Source: Persicaria tinctoria
Lineage: Eukaryota > Streptophyta > Magnoliopsida > Caryophyllales > Polygonaceae
Direction of reading: 5' to 3'
Length of the DNA: 64,000 nucleotides
Assembly (NCBI GenBank): GCA_037127255.1
Contig: JBANSL010000009.1
Span: 16,752,475-16,816,474 of the forward strand
Part shown: piece by piece, positions 44,314 to 56,220 of the stretch
How the letters are laid out: each line of letters starts with the position of its first letter
Position numbering within the stretch: the first letter of the stretch is position 1
Notes under the pieces: model-generated
Databases searched by the model: none
Told to the model about the DNA's origin: nothing
The model's input: only the letters and a program-made list of their open reading frames with translations
Program-made: the position numbers and the translations under genes

Positions 44314-46164
44314 CTACGAAAGTGCATCCTTGTTAAGCATCCTAAACTCTCGTCTAATGAAGTTGAACCTGTCATCTGCCAAAGGCTTAGTAAAAATGTC
44401 ATCCCATTGATAATCAGTAGAAATAAAAGATATGGACACATCACCTTTTTCAACATGATCTCTAATGAAATGATGCCTTACATCAATATGTTTAGTCCCT
44501 GAATGTTGAACATGATTCTTAGTGATGGAGATGGCACTTGTATTGTCACACTTAATTGGAATACCTTTGAGGTTGATGCCAAAATCTCTCATTTGTTGAG
44601 CTATCCAAAGGATTTGAGAGCAACAGGCTCCAGCTGCAATGTATTCGGCTTCTACAGTGGATAGAGCAACAGAGTTTTGCTTCTTTGAGTGCCAACTGAT
44701 CAAAGATGCTCCTAAGAATTGGCAACATCCTGATGTGCTCTTCCTATCCACCTTATAGCCTGCAAAATCTGCATCAGAATATCCAATTAAAGTTAAATCA
44801 TTTTGCTTTGGGTACCATAGTCCAAGCTCCTTAGTGCCATTGAGATATCGAAAGATCCTCTTCACAGCCACGAGGTGAGATTCTTTCGGATCAGCTTGAA
44901 ACCTAGCACACATGCAAACACTAAACATGATGTCAGGTCTACTAGCCGTGAGATATAATAAAGATCCAATCATTCCTCTATACTCCTTTTGATTGACACT
45001 TATTCCAGTCTTGTCTTGATCTAGAGACAATGTTGAGCTCATGGGAGTCTTGGCTGCTTTGGATTGACCCATCTTGAACTTCTTCAAGAGATCCTTAGTG
45101 TACTTGCTTTGGTTGACAAAGATCCTTTTCTTGGATTGATGAACTTGTAATCGCAAAAAGAAGTTGAGTTCACCCATCAAGCTCATCTGAAATTCACTGC
45201 ACATGATGTCAGAAAATTCATTGCACAAAGATGTGTTAGTAGCACCAAATAATATATCATCAACATAAATTTGAATAACCAAAATGTCCTTTCCTTTGGT
45301 CTTGATAAAAAGAGTCTTGTCGATCAACCCCCTTTTAAAATCATTTTCTAAAAGATATTTTGACAAGCGCTTGTACCAAGCTCTTGGGGCTTGTTTCAAA
45401 CCATAAAGCGCTTTGTTAAGTTTATAAACATGATTGGGAAATTCTGAGCTTTCAAAACCTGGGGGTTGAGCCACATAAACTTCTTCCTCTAAGAAACCAT
45501 TCAGAAAAGCACACTTGACATCCATTTGATATAACTTTATGCTCATAAAAGATGCAAATGCTAATAAAATGCGAATGGCTTCAAGCCTGGCTACGGGAGC
45601 AAATGTCTCCTCGTAGTCAATACCTTCCTCTTGATTGTAGCCTTGAGCAACAAGCCTTGCCTTGTTCATCACAATCTTACCATTCTCGTCTATCTTGTTT
45701 CGAAATACCCATCGTGTGCCAATGACTGATTGATGCTTTGGCCTAGGCTTCAACGTCCAGACTTTGTTCCTTTCAAATTCATTAAGCTCACTTTGCATAG
45801 CAATGATCCAGTCTGGCTCCTGAAGTGCCTCATCTACCTTCTTTGGCTCAATAAGAGAAACAAACGCGTGAAAAGCACAAAGATCTTTAAGTTTAGAACG
45901 AGTTTGAACACTAGAAGTAGGGTCAGCGATGATATCCTTTAAAGAGTGTGAAGAGGTGTATTTGAATTTCCTTTTGCTAGTCTCAGCTCCTTGATTCGTC
46001 ACACTAGTAGGATTAACTTGTAGTACACTTGACTCCGTGGATCTGTTCGGTTCAGTTACAGCAGTTTCTGACGTCTCAACACTGTTGGATTGGACACCAA
46101 GGGCTTTGGACGAATCTTCAACACCTTGGGCCAATTCTTCAGTGTTGAGAATCGGTTCCTGCAT
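44314..46164 (-). CDS. C2 reverse transcriptase-RNase H, open 616 aa
   Basis: Copia-type polymerase: [69 protein letters not shown], catalytic [12 protein letters not shown]. The RNase H has [18 protein letters not shown] (catalytic DAD), [12 protein letters not shown] and CDNTSAI, ending with [17 protein letters not shown] and [12 protein letters not shown]. The frame has no stop, which is notable since the upstream protease and integrase are deleted. The true N-terminus is unknown because the frame begins behind the deletion. It could only act if expressed by a non-standard start. Confidence 0.9.
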   Translation of the reverse strand: MQEPILNTEELAQGVEDSSKALGVQSNSVETSETAVTEPNRSTESSVLQVNPTSVTNQGAETSKRKFKYTSSHSLKDIIADPTSSVQTRSKLKDLCAFHAFVSLIEPKKVDEALQEPDWIIAMQSELNEFERNKVWTLKPRPKHQSVIGTRWVFRNKIDENGKIVMNKARLVAQGYNQEEGIDYEETFAPVARLEAIRILLAFASFMSIKLYQMDVKCAFLNGFLEEEVYVAQPPGFESSEFPNHVYKLNKALYGLKQAPRAWYKRLSKYLLENDFKRGLIDKTLFIKTKGKDILVIQIYVDDILFGATNTSLCNEFSDIMCSEFQMSLMGELNFFLRLQVHQSKKRIFVNQSKYTKDLLKKFKMGQSKAAKTPMSSTLSLDQDKTGISVNQKEYRGMIGSLLYLTASRPDIMFSVCMCARFQADPKESHLVAVKRIFRYLNGTKELGLWYPKQNDLTLIGYSDADFAGYKVDRKSTSGCCQFLGASLISWHSKKQNSVALSTVEAEYIAAGACCSQILWIAQQMRDFGINLKGIPIKCDNTSAISITKNHVQHSGTKHIDVRHHFIRDHVEKGDVSISFISTDYQWDDIFTKPLADDRFNFIRREFRMLNKDALS

Positions 46165-46215
46165 GTTCCTCTTCTTTGTGTTCTTTCACCTTGGTGATCT
46201 CCTACAAGACAAACA

Positions 46216-48003
46216 TCAACCTTTGTGGCTAGACCAATAAGTAAATTTGGATCCATTGTTGGGGTAAACCATATTTGGTAAAATAGTGCCTTTTGGGACC
46301 CAAACTTGTGTTATCCGTTCTTTTCTCAAATGAACAGGAAATGTATTACGAATAATATATGGATCCTTTCTTCTATAAGGGCAGGTCTCTTTTACATGTC
46401 CCTTTCTAGCACAATGGTGACATATAGGAGAGGTTCTGCTTCCTTTTACCTTTACAAAAGTGGTAATGTGTTGCTTCTTTAAAAACTTTGGATTGTAACC
46501 AATACCACTTTTGTTTAGAGAGCTTTGTTGCTCACCCAACATCTTATCGAGAGTGCCTTTGGATTTAGTAAAACTTATGAGGGCTATCTGTTGGTTTAGA
46601 ATCTTATTATTCAGGGAGATCTTCTCCTTCTCTAAGTCATGATGCTCATTTCTTAGAGAGGAGAGATCTTGCTTGAGTTCAGATTTCTCCGAGTCAAGCG
46701 TCTTGACTTTAATGTCAAGTCCTGAATAAGAAGCTTCAAGATCTTTGACCCTCATAGACAGATCCTCAATAGTTCTTTCCTGGTCCACAGTTCTCTTAAT
46801 AAGAATGTTAGTTTGGGCAATAAGCTTCTCTTCATTGGCAATCATATTGGAAAGGAATTCCGATAATACCTCTTTTGGACTTTCCATAAGTTCTCCTACA
46901 GTAGCTTCAAGCTTTTCATCGTGGGATTCATCTTCTGAGGCCATAATACAAATGTTGGCCTTCTCATCATCGGAGTCAGAGTCGGAATCACTCCGAGTAG
47001 CCACCATGGCTTTCTTCTTCCATTTGTCACCTTTCTTGGGCTGGCTCTTTGTTGGCCTTCACAAGATGATCTGTTTTACCACATTCAAAACAAGACAACG
47101 GTTTAGTCTTCTTTTCATACTTGTTGTATTGAGGCTTACCTCGAAATTTTGAAGACTCTGATCCATCCTTGTTGTTGAATTGATTCTTCATTTTGAGAAT
47201 TCTAGCAAGGCCTCTTGTGATAAGAGCAAAAGGATCATCCTCATCGTCATCCTCATCATCGGAATCAGATCCATCCTTGGGCTCATCCTTCTTAGACCTG
47301 AGTGCCAAGTTCTTAGTGCTAGCTGGAAGTTCTCCATCGTCTTCATTAAGGATCATCTCATGCGTGATCAGCTTTCCAAGAAGGTCATCAAGGGGTAGAG
47401 TGGTGAGGTCCTGGGCTTCCTCTATAGTTGTTACTTTTGGACCCCATTTCTCCTTTGGAAGGCACCTCAGTATCTATCTTACTTTCTCAACGTTGGTAAA
47501 GCTCTTGCCGAGAGAGTCAAGGTTGTTGGTGATTTCTGTGAATCGTGTGAACATGGCCTTGATTGACTCATCAGACTTCATCTTAAAGAGCTCATACTTT
47601 CGAAGGAAGATGTTGATCTTGGTGTCTTTCACTTGGCTTGTTCCTTCATAGGTGACGACCAACTTGTCCCAAATTTCTTTAGCTGACCTGTAGATGAAAT
47701 ACGGTTAAACTCATCAGTCCTAAGACCACAATAAAGTAAGTTAATAGCCCTGCAGTTTTTGGAGATGGTTTCAAGATCTGCTTGGTTGTATTCAGACTCC
47801 TTCTTTGCAACTTTGGTATCATTTGGTCATTTTTTCTATGAAATCTTCGGACCATTCTCTATAATGTTCCAAAGCTCTAGATCTTGGTCTATGATGAACA
47901 TCTTCATCAAAGATCTCCAGTGGAAAAAGTTATTTCCTACAAAGAGTGGCGGTCTGCTTGTGGACCTTCCCTGTGCAAATCCTCCGCTTGCTTCACCAAA
48001 CAT
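46216..48003 (-). pseudogene. C2 Gag, broken
   Basis: Starts at ATG 48003 (MFGEASGGFAQGRSTSRPPL), 45 bp after the primer site, with NNFFHWRSLMKMFI as in SIRE Gag. Stops at about 47835 and 47690 and frameshifts around 47475 and 47020 break it. It contains TRFTEITNNLDSLG, a first knuckle CFECGKTDHLV (degenerate), a long coiled-coil segment (about 46960-46560) and a second knuckle CHHCARKGHVKETC. It ends VWVPKGT and then YWSSHKG, the point where protease should begin. Protease and integrase are deleted between 46216 and 46164. Confidence 0.85.
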
Positions 48004-48047
48004 GATCGAAAACTCACAAGATTGTTAGATCAAAAACAGTGAGTAAG

Positions 48048-48059
48048 GCTCTGATACCA
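48048..48059 (-). promoter_or_regulatory. C2 primer-binding site (initiator tRNA-Met)
   Basis: Minus strand TGGTATCAGAGC, two bases inside the 5' LTR end. Confidence 0.9.
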
Positions 48060-48061
48060 AT

Positions 48062-48890
48062 TGATTGTTCGATAATATAAAAACAAAGTAATAAGAAATA
48101 CTCTAGAAGGGGGTTTGAATAGAGTATGCCCGTTTTTCGCAGAAAGTCTCAAGACTTTTGGAGCTTGTACCAAAACCTTTGAGATTAAACCTGAATCACA
48201 AAGTTAGACAATCGAACCAAGTGCGGAAATAAGGTAAAGCAAATAAGTAAAGAACACGAGTAATTGTTTACGAGGTTCAGCACAACTTGGCCTACGTCCC
48301 CGCCTAGGGTTCTTCCACAACCCTAGGATTCAAAAGGCTTTATTGATTCGCTTAGCTTAGGATCATAATAGCTCACCAAGAAGTCTCTCTCCTATACAAT
48401 TGCAATCTAGTCAACTCACGTTCCCTTGGAGTCCTAGACCAATCTAGAAGAGCCCCACCTCTCTCAGCTATCTAGTACAATCCTCTTACTCTCACAAATC
48501 AATAGCCTAGTGCAACTTCCCGAGTTACAAACTCTCGAGTAAAACTTTAAATGAATATATCCTGTAAGCTCACAGTGAATCTCAAAATCTTTGAAATAAA
48601 CAACAAACTCTTGAGCGCTTAGCAGAGAGACACTTTGGAAGACATATCTCGCTTGAATGAATGAAAGCTCGTGTAGCACTTGTTATCTATGTCTTCTTCT
48701 TCCTTTCCTTTATATAAGAGCATGGAATGGCGCCTAAAAATCTTCACCAACGGCTCTTTCGAATCAGGCTTGATCTTGAATCTTCTATTTATGGATACTC
48801 CAAAGCAATGATTCTATTTGAATGTGATCTCCTCAATATGTACTAAAGAAAAGATATAATCTCGAATATACTTCCTGAAAAGGTTATTCA

Positions 48891-48935
<45 letters not shown>

Positions 48936-49088
48936 ACGGAAGTATATAATAAGATAAAATAATATTCGGAAAAATAAGATAGGTTTTGTATTTCATCAAT
49001 TGTTAACGCTCCAAGGCCTTTGACACAAACATCCTGTCAAAGCCCTTGAAACATTTATTCCAATTTCCATCAAGGGAGGGAGTTATCA
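48062..49088 (-). repeat. C2 5' LTR
   Basis: 1,027 bp, TGATAACTC...CGAACAATCA on the minus strand. TATA box at 48708-48720 (minus). An (AT)n tract at about 48895-48931 is expanded relative to the 3' LTR. It borders T3 sequence at 49089. Confidence 0.9.
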
Positions 49089-49089
49089 C

Positions 49090-49830
49090 AGAAGAATTGG
49101 AATATGTGAGATGGCTATACATCGTTGATGAGGAGGCATGGCTTGAGGGTGTACGCGCATTTAGGAAGCTCCGTGATTCGTCAAAATCACCGCTAGAAGC
49201 CCCAATCCTGCTAGATGGAGAATCTGAACCTGAGGTCGACCTTGACCAACACCTAGTCGATGTCGACCCATCTCCAATCGATATCGATCTATCTCTAGTC
49301 GATACCCAGGTATGACCTTCCGCTATCTCAATTCCAACTTTGTCCTCTGTCTTTGAAAAACCACTTGAAGAACCTCTAGAGGAAGAAGAGCCAGAAAAGA
49401 AGAAGTTGGACGTCGTTGCCCATTTTGTTTCAAAGTCACCTTTGCCTTATTAGGTGAAGGCTATCCCGACGATTTTGAGCAGCTGATGTTCATATTCAAG
49501 TATGGGGTCCTCGCAAAGTGGCATGAAGCTCCGCACGGTGAGGTGGAAATATCTCTTCCCACTCCACCGTTTTGCTGCGGTGGAGACGCGCAAACAAATC
49601 AACCAATGGAACGGAAGAGGTATGATGATGACGTATGCAAATTTCCTTTATATAATCTTTTATGCATGCCAGCTGGAGCCCAGGAAGATGAATGGGCGAA
49701 GCCATGGAACGTTCACTCGGGGAAGTTTAAGCTTCTTCACATGAGACCCCCAGATGACATCCCACGCTTCCCACCCCCGGAGGAACCACCAGACCCACCT
49801 ATACCTCCGGACAAAGATGAGCCAGGCTAA
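49090..49830 (+). pseudogene. T3 ORF remnant, unrecognised product
   Basis: The first part (to 49315) reads EELEYVRWLYIVDEEAWLEG and then, through a TCGA array, a peptide of alternating Asp and hydrophobic residues (VDLDQHLVDVDPSPIDIDL). After stops and a frameshift near 49450, an open stretch reads YPDDFEQLMFIFKYG, CKFPLYNLLCMPAG, and a proline-rich end PRFPPPEEPPDPPIPPD with the stop at 49828-49830. No retroviral motif is recognised. It may be the C-terminal part of a Gag-like or extra ORF of the T family. Confidence 0.4.
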
Positions 49831-50099
49831 TGCCTCATGGAGAAAAGTCGGCCTAGCGACTATAAAATCTAGAGCTTGTAAATAGACATTTATTTTTTGG
49901 GACTTTTGGACATTGTTGCTTTTGTTTGTTTTTAATTTTTGAACTTTTAGTTTTCCTATTGTGGGTATTTTTCTTCTACATTTTTTCAGGTCCATGGGAT
50001 AGAAGCAAGCTAAAATCGGACTAGGCCCAACAGCATAGCACTCGATATTCACGCTCTGCACACCTGTCTAGTGAGTTTCTTTTTTTACCCGTTTTTTTA

Positions 50100-50141
50100 T
50101 ACAGTGAGGACACTGTAATGTTTAAGTATGGGGTGGGGGAA
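50100..50141 (+). promoter_or_regulatory. AGGA hairpin plus purine tract (T3, upstream copy)
   Basis: TACAGTG-AGGA-CACTGTA (50100-50117), then AAGTATGGGGTGGGGGAA. It lies about 270 bp after the ORF remnant. Confidence 0.6.
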
Positions 50142-50840
50142 GGGCTTACTTTATGCATATTTGATTTATTTGACATTATGTGTGCATGTTTAAAGTTTAT
50201 TTCCTGGAATTGCTTATACATGGCTATTTTGGAATTCATTATTGATTTATGGGCTTACATGCATGTTTTCCAAAATTTGAAAAAATGACCCCCATTTAAA
50301 ATTTTTGATTAGTGTCATGGAAGCTTATATTGAACTCGACGATGCAAAATTGGATTCATTAGAGATATAGCATGAAATTGCCTAGTAAAGAGAAGTCACA
50401 ATGAAGTGCATATTTTCTTGAAAACCATGAAAGGAGGTAAAATTTGATGTTGCTTTTTCCATATTGCTTGATAAGAGGATGGAGGACTTTATATTTCCAT
50501 ATAATGCTCACATTTAAATTCCTAGCCCTACCTATGCTTATTCATTTCACAAAAGTCATATATATGCCTTATTTCATATTATGCTCCACATGTTCTAAAT
50601 ATTGCCATTCTTTACCCTACCCGGGGATTATGTTGAGAATGATGTTACATTATGGAGATTGTTATATGGTTGTTGTGATATATGGAGTTTGGAAGGAAAT
50701 TGTTTGAAATATATGGAAAATTTAATGAGTGAAAGAAAATCCAATCACCTCATGAGATAAAGGTAGATTGACCCTGCTCTCTAAGATAATAGTTTGGCGA
50801 GTTGGGACACATTGTGAGGAGTCCAAAGCACTAAGTATCC

Positions 50841-50877
50841 GGGGCCATTCATGACACCCATGTTTGTGACTCGCGAG
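50841..50877 (+). promoter_or_regulatory. Conserved CATGACACCCAT motif (T3)
   Basis: GGGGCCATTCATGACACCC, continuing ATGTTTGTGACTCGCGAG. Same place as in T1, T2 and A1. Confidence 0.5.
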
Positions 50878-50900
50878 AAGGCAATGCTGAGGTTAGAGAG

Positions 50901-51732
50901 TGTTGAGATATGTATATTTGTCTAAGTTGTATAATATGTTTTATTATATGTTTTGTAATGATACAATAACTATAGGTTATGTGTAATAAGGTTTAGATTA
51001 TGGTTAAGCTAGGATTTGGGATTAAGTATAGATGGACTGGATTGAATTGGGCTATTTGGTCTGATCTCCTAACCATTTGTGCAAGCCCAATCCGAGCCCA
51101 TCTTCGGAAGCCATTACACGACCCATTGGGAAAGAAGTGGCTGAGCTCTAGGGTTTGAGCTTCATCCGATGCACTGCTTTTCATCTAGGGTTTGAGCTAT
51201 TTAAAGCTTGAGCTCTTGTTGCCTTCCGTCTTCCAACTCACTGTTCACCCTTGCTCCAAAGAGAAAGAGAGAGAAGAGAGAGTTCCAGGGTTAGGGTTTG
51301 CGATCTTCGATCCCCTTTCCTCGGACGGCCATTGAAGCTCATCTTCCTCGGCGTTTCCACGGTGGTGCGACGGTTGCTGGCTCCTCTAGTTGTCTCAACC
51401 GCCATCCCAGAGGGCTACCTTCTCGATCTGGAACTGTGTCTCCAGATCTGAGAACATCTAAGGGAGTTCTTCTGTCTTTAGTTTTGTATAGTTGTTGTTC
51501 TTCGTTTCTTGTTCTAGACTTGCATATTCTGTACTTGGATTTGTCCAAACCCCCTTCTATTCTTTCGATTATCATAGTGGATTAGGGCCGACTCTTGAGG
51601 CCCCGGGGATGTAGGATCGCGGATCCGAACCTCGTAAAACTCTTGTCTGTTGGTTCGATCTTTTGTCCTCTGTGCTTGTCGATTGCATGTTTGCTTGTCT
51701 CTCTCGATCCAAATCTATACTTCCCCTCTTGA
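50901..51732 (+). repeat. C3 5' LTR
   Basis: Starts TGTTGAGATATG; ends CCTCTTGA, where the 3' LTR has CCTCTTCA, so the terminal CA has mutated. TATA-like CTATTTAAAG lies at 51198-51207. Confidence 0.95.
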
Positions 51733-51735
51733 AAG

Positions 51736-51747
51736 TGGTATCAGAGC
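51736..51747 (+). promoter_or_regulatory. C3 primer-binding site (initiator tRNA-Met)
   Basis: TGGTATCAGAGC, three bases after the LTR. Confidence 0.95.
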
Positions 51748-51870
51748 CTGGATTCCTTTATCATGAACCTAGCTTCTGATTTCTTGGTTATCCTGTGACC
51801 TATTGTTGCTTTCGCCAATCTGTGTTTAGTTTTCTTGAACTTTTTTGGATTATTTATGTTTCTTTAGAAA

Positions 51871-52587
51871 ATGTCTGATTCTGTTCGCTTGAAACCATTC
51901 AATGGCTCTACTGATTTCGCTATGTGGCAGGTGAAGATGCGACCGGTGCTTATGAAGGAAAAGTGTTGGGTAGGAGTCACCAACAAGTTCCCAGATGCTA
52001 CTTCTAAGGACAAGATCCGGGAGCTGGAGGAACAAGCCCATAGTGAGATCTTGCTACGTCTCTCAGACGATGTAGCAAGGCAGGTAATAGAGCATACCAC
52101 AGCTGAAAAGCTGTGGGAAGCTCTTGAAAATCTTTATCTTACAAAATCCTTGCCTTCTCGTGTTAATTTGTTTAATAAACAGTTTAGTTTTAAAATGAAC
52201 ACTGCATGCACTCTTTTTGAGAATCTTGATAGATTTTTATAAATTACTCAAGATATTACTCGTTGTGGCAACAAATTTGATGAGACTCAGTTATGTGTGC
52301 TTCTTTTGAATTCTCTGCCTAGTCAGTTTGACACTTATAAAGATATGGTTCAATATGGAAATACTAAGCTGGTTAAGAAAGATATTATTGAATCTTTAAT
52401 CCAGAAAAATGAGTCTCTTAAAGTGTTTAAAACTGCTAATGGCTCTAAAACTGAACCTAAGGCTAATACTAAGGATGAAGTTCTTATGGTTAAGCCTAAA
52501 GGCAAGGGAAATAGAAAGAGAAATAACAAGAAGAAGGAAGAAGATAAGGATAATAATCAACAATCTAAAACTGAAAAATGGATCTGA
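51871..52587 (+). pseudogene. C3 Gag, with one nonsense codon
   Basis: Starts MSDSVRLKPFNGSTDFAMWQ (LTR-Copia Gag N-terminus), then UBN2 core motifs KLWEALENLYLTKSLPSRV and LLLNSLPSQFDTYKDMV. An in-frame TAA at 52240-52242 splits it. The same frame continues to 52587, where a frameshift at an A run (about 52570) leads into the zinc knuckle. Confidence 0.9.
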
Positions 52588-53816
52588 TAAGAACTTTGAC
52601 AAAACAAATGTGAAATGTCATTATTGTTCTAAAACTGGTCATTTTGAAAAAGATTGTTATAAGAAGAAAAGAGATGAAAAAGAAGCTTCTAAGAAAGCTG
52701 CTGTCAATACAGTATCCGAAACCAACCCCTACTACACCCATGAAGTGCTTGCTGTTACTTCTTTGCTTGTTGAAAATGCTTCTGATTGCTGGATTCTTGA
52801 TTCTGGATGCACTATTCATGCCACTCATCATAAATCTTGGTTTCATAACTTGAAATTGTTTGATGGTGGAGATGTGATGCTTGGTGATCATTCTATTTTG
52901 AAAATCAAAGGCATAGGATCAGTAGCTTTAAAAATGCATGATGGTGTTGTGAGAGTCATAAATGATGTTAGGTGGGTTCCTGATCTTAGAAGAAATCTTT
53001 TGTCCGAAAGTGCCTTAGAGGCTTTAGGCTGTGAAGTGTACAACAAAGATGGTATTAGAACTTTATCTAGAAATAAAGAGTTCTTATTAAAGCTGAAAAA
53101 AGAAGAGGATTATATGTTATTCATGCTTCTCCTGAGCTTAATTTTGCTGCCATCCTTGTTGTTTCTGATGTTGATATGTCTTTAAATGAGTCTATAAAAT
53201 GGCATAATAGACTAGGACATATAGGAAATAAGGGTTTACTTTATCTGTATAAACATGGTATACTTAAATCTAAACCTATTGATATTGATGTGTGTGATAA
53301 CTGTTTGATGGGAAAGCAAACTAGGAAGGGTTTTCCAAAATCCTCCTGTGTTGCTTCCAATCCTCTTGAGTATGTACACTCGGATTTGTGGGGACCTGCA
53401 CAGGTAAACACTCCGGGGGCAGGAGGTACTTTCTATCTCTTGTAGATCATTTCAGCAGAAAGGTTTGGGTTTACTTACTTAAGGGTCAAGATGAGGCTTT
53501 TGATATGTTTAAAATGTGGCATAAAACTGTTACCATTGAAACTGGCCTTCCCTTAAAATGTTTAAAAACAGATAATGGTTTAGAGTTTTGTAACTTTAAG
53601 TATGACTCTTATTGCAATGAACATGGTATCAAGAGACACCTTACCATTCCTGGCACCCCTCAACAGAATGGAACTGCTGAGAGGATGAACAGGACTCTCC
53701 TTGAGAGGGCAAGGTGTATATTGATATCTTCTGGAATGAGAGCCTCTTTGTGGGGTGAAGCTGTTGTTACAGCTGCATACCTCATAAATAGGTCTCCATC
53801 CCACCATTGGTTTTAA
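52588..53816 (+). pseudogene. C3 nucleocapsid, protease and integrase core
   Basis: Zinc knuckle CHYCSKTGHFEKDC, then protease CWILDSGCTIHATHH (active Asp in DSG). A frameshift at an A run lies near 53098. Integrase HHCC: WHNRLGHIGNKGL ... CDNCLMGK. A frameshift at a G run lies near 53418. DDE core: SDLWGPA, LKTDNGLEFCN, NGTAERMNRTLLERAR. The frame is lost again at a C run near 53802. Confidence 0.9.
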
Positions 53817-54684
53817 AACTCCTTATGAAATGTGGCATGATAAAAAACCTGACTTAACTCATATTAGACCTTTTGGTTGTGTGGTTTATGCTCATAAAAG
53901 TGATGGCAAGTTAAACCCTAGGTCTCAAAAATGTGTGTTGTTAGGTTATCCTAAAGGAGTTAAAGGATATAAATTGTTTGTTATACAACCTGGAGCCTAT
54001 AAAACCATAATTAGTAGAGATGTGGTGTTTGTTGAAAATGAATTCCAGTTTAAAAATGTATTCATTCCTTCTGTTGAGAAGTCCTTGCAGGTACCTCCAG
54101 GGTCTGATGCAACCCAGTTCTACCCTCCAGATCTATCTGGGAGTGATGATGAAGCTGAGGATGGCACTGACTCTGAGGATGCTCAGGAAACTCCAGGAAC
54201 ATCACCCACTCCTATGCAACCTCACCAATTGGGTGGGGAAGTGCATGATGATACTTCTGTTGGATATTCTAATAGTTCTGATGATGATGATGATGGTAAT
54301 GGCTCTATCCCTGCTAGTTCTAATGCTCCCTCCCCCCATTCTGAGTCTTTAGAACCTACTGCTGTGCCTGCTTCATCTGTTCATGCTGCTGGTTCCTCTA
54401 GCATTTCATCTCCAGATAAGCATGACTTAACCACTTGGCAGTTAACTAGGGATAGATCACCAAGAACTAAGATTCCAAATAAGAAGTATATCAGTAACAT
54501 TGTTGAGTTTTCTTGTGCTATGTCTGAAGTTGTTGATCATTTTACCCCTGACACTTATGAACAAGCTATAAGATGTGCTCACTCTAAAAACTGGAAAGAT
54601 GCTATGTCTGAAGAAATTGATTCCATGATGAAAAATAAAACCTGGATACTTGCTCAAAAACCTAAAGATGCTAGGTTTATATGA
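53817..54684 (+). pseudogene. C3 integrase C-terminus and linker
   Basis: Contains the Copia-type HIRPFGCVVYAH and CVLLGYPKGVKGYKLF motifs, an Asp/Glu/Ser-rich linker, and EIDSMMKNKTWIL at the entry to the polymerase. It ends with an in-frame TGA at 54682-54684 just before SKWVFKLKEG. Confidence 0.9.
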
Positions 54685-56117
54685 AGTAAGTGGGTTTTTA
54701 AGTTGAAAGAAGGTAACTCTAAGGATGAACCCCCTAGGTATAAAGCTAGGCTTGTTGCCAAGGGGTTCAGCCAAAGAGAAGGTGAAGATTATACTGAAAA
54801 TTTTGCACCTGTTGTTAAATACAAAACTCTGAGGTTATTACTTGCTATGGCTGCTGTTTATAACTTTGAGTTGGAACAAATGGATGTAAAAACAGCCTTC
54901 TTGCATGGTGACTTAAATGAGATCATTTATATGAGACAACCTCAAGGTTTTATCAATAAGAATAAACCTGACTTTGCATGCTTACTTAAAAAGTCTATAT
55001 ATGGACTCAAACAGTCACCTAGACAATGGAATATCAAATTTGACACATGCATGAGAAGAAGTTTGAGTTTTAAAAGGAGTAAGTTTGACACTTGCTTATA
55101 CTTTAAAGGTCATAAGACTGGTTCTGTGCTATATGTTCTGTTATATGTGGATGATATATTGTTGATGTCTAAATCAAAAACTGATATTGATACCACTAAA
55201 CATGAACTTGCTAAACATTTTGATATGAAAGATCTTGGCCCTGCCAAGAGAATTCTGGGTATCAAAATAACTAGAGATAGAAGAAAAGGTAAGCTATGGC
55301 TTGATCAAACTGACTATGTGCTTAAGGTTTTGGATAGATTCCATATTAAAGATGTGACTCCTAATGCTATTCCTCTTGGTTCACATCTTGACCTTAGTAA
55401 AAATCATGTTGCTTTATCTGCTGCTGAGTCTTATAAAATGAAAAGGATCCTTTTGATGTTGTTGTAGGCTCAGTTATGTATTGTATGATTTGCACTCATC
55501 CTGATCTTGCTTTCTCCATCAGTGCTCTAAGTAGATATATGTCAAATCTATGTGAAAAACATTGGAATGCCATGAAATATCTTTTAAAATATCTGTTTGG
55601 CACTACTAAGCTGAGATTGTGTTATGCTAAGCATAGTTCTGTAAATGAGTTATATGGATATGTGGATTCTGATTTTGCTAGTAACAAAGATAATAGGAAA
55701 TCCATTACTTCTTATGTTTACACTTGGGCTGGGAATTGCATATCTTGGAAATCCCAGCAACAACCCATTGTTGCTCTATCTTCTACAGAAGCTGGGTATA
55801 TTGCAGCCACTGAGGCTTGCAAAGAAGCCATATGGCTGCAGGGTTTGTTGCATGATATTGAAAAGAAAACTTATACTACTGTGCTACATATTGACAACCA
55901 ATCTGCTTTATATTTGTGTCGTGATCCCATGTATCATGAAAGAACCAAACATATAGATGTTAGGTATCATTTCATTAGGGAAAAAGTTGATGATAATGTG
56001 ATACATGTTGTGAAAATAGATGATAACTATAATCCTGCTGACTTTGGCACTAAGATAGTGCCTAGAGAAAAGTTTTTGTTTTGCAGGAATTTCCTTCACT
56101 TACATGAAGGAGGCTGA
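54685..56117 (+). pseudogene. C3 reverse transcriptase and RNase H
   Basis: Reverse transcriptase: YKARLVAKGFSQREGEDYTE, LEQMDVKTAFLHGDLNE, YGLKQSPRQWNIKF, catalytic LLYVDDILLMS. A frameshift at an A run near 55444 separates RNase H: YVDSDFASNKDNRKS (catalytic DSD), ALSSTEAGYIAA, HIDVRYHFIREK, stop at 56115-56117. Otherwise the motifs are well kept. Confidence 0.95.
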
Positions 56118-56208
56118 GGATCTCAAACAGGTATGAAGGGCCGACGATGGACTTGGTTACCTAATCCACATCTAGGAGATGGTCTGCCTGGAGCGGACTT
56201 AGAAAAAT

Positions 56209-56220
56209 ATAGGGGGCAAT
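56209..56220 (+). promoter_or_regulatory. C3 polypurine tract
   Basis: ATAGGGGGCAAT just before the 3' LTR, preceded by AGAAAAAT. Confidence 0.85.

Larger units (their letters stand above)
34772..49088 (-). mobile_element. C2: SIRE-like Copia retrotransposon, deleted and split by G2
   Basis: Minus strand order: 5' LTR (48062-49088), initiator-Met primer site, Gag, deletion of protease and integrase, reverse transcriptase-RNase H, a third acidic ORF, polypurine tract and a truncated 3' LTR (34772-35502). A third ORF after pol, a long two-part Gag and the AAGGGGGAGAT tract are typical of the SIRE/Maximus lineage. G2 interrupts the third-ORF region. Target duplications cannot be tested because the left end is missing. 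Confidence 0.8.

Noticed and set aside
48814..48999. Small frame with repeated Tyr-Ile
   Set aside because: Translation of an (AT)n microsatellite in the C2 LTR.
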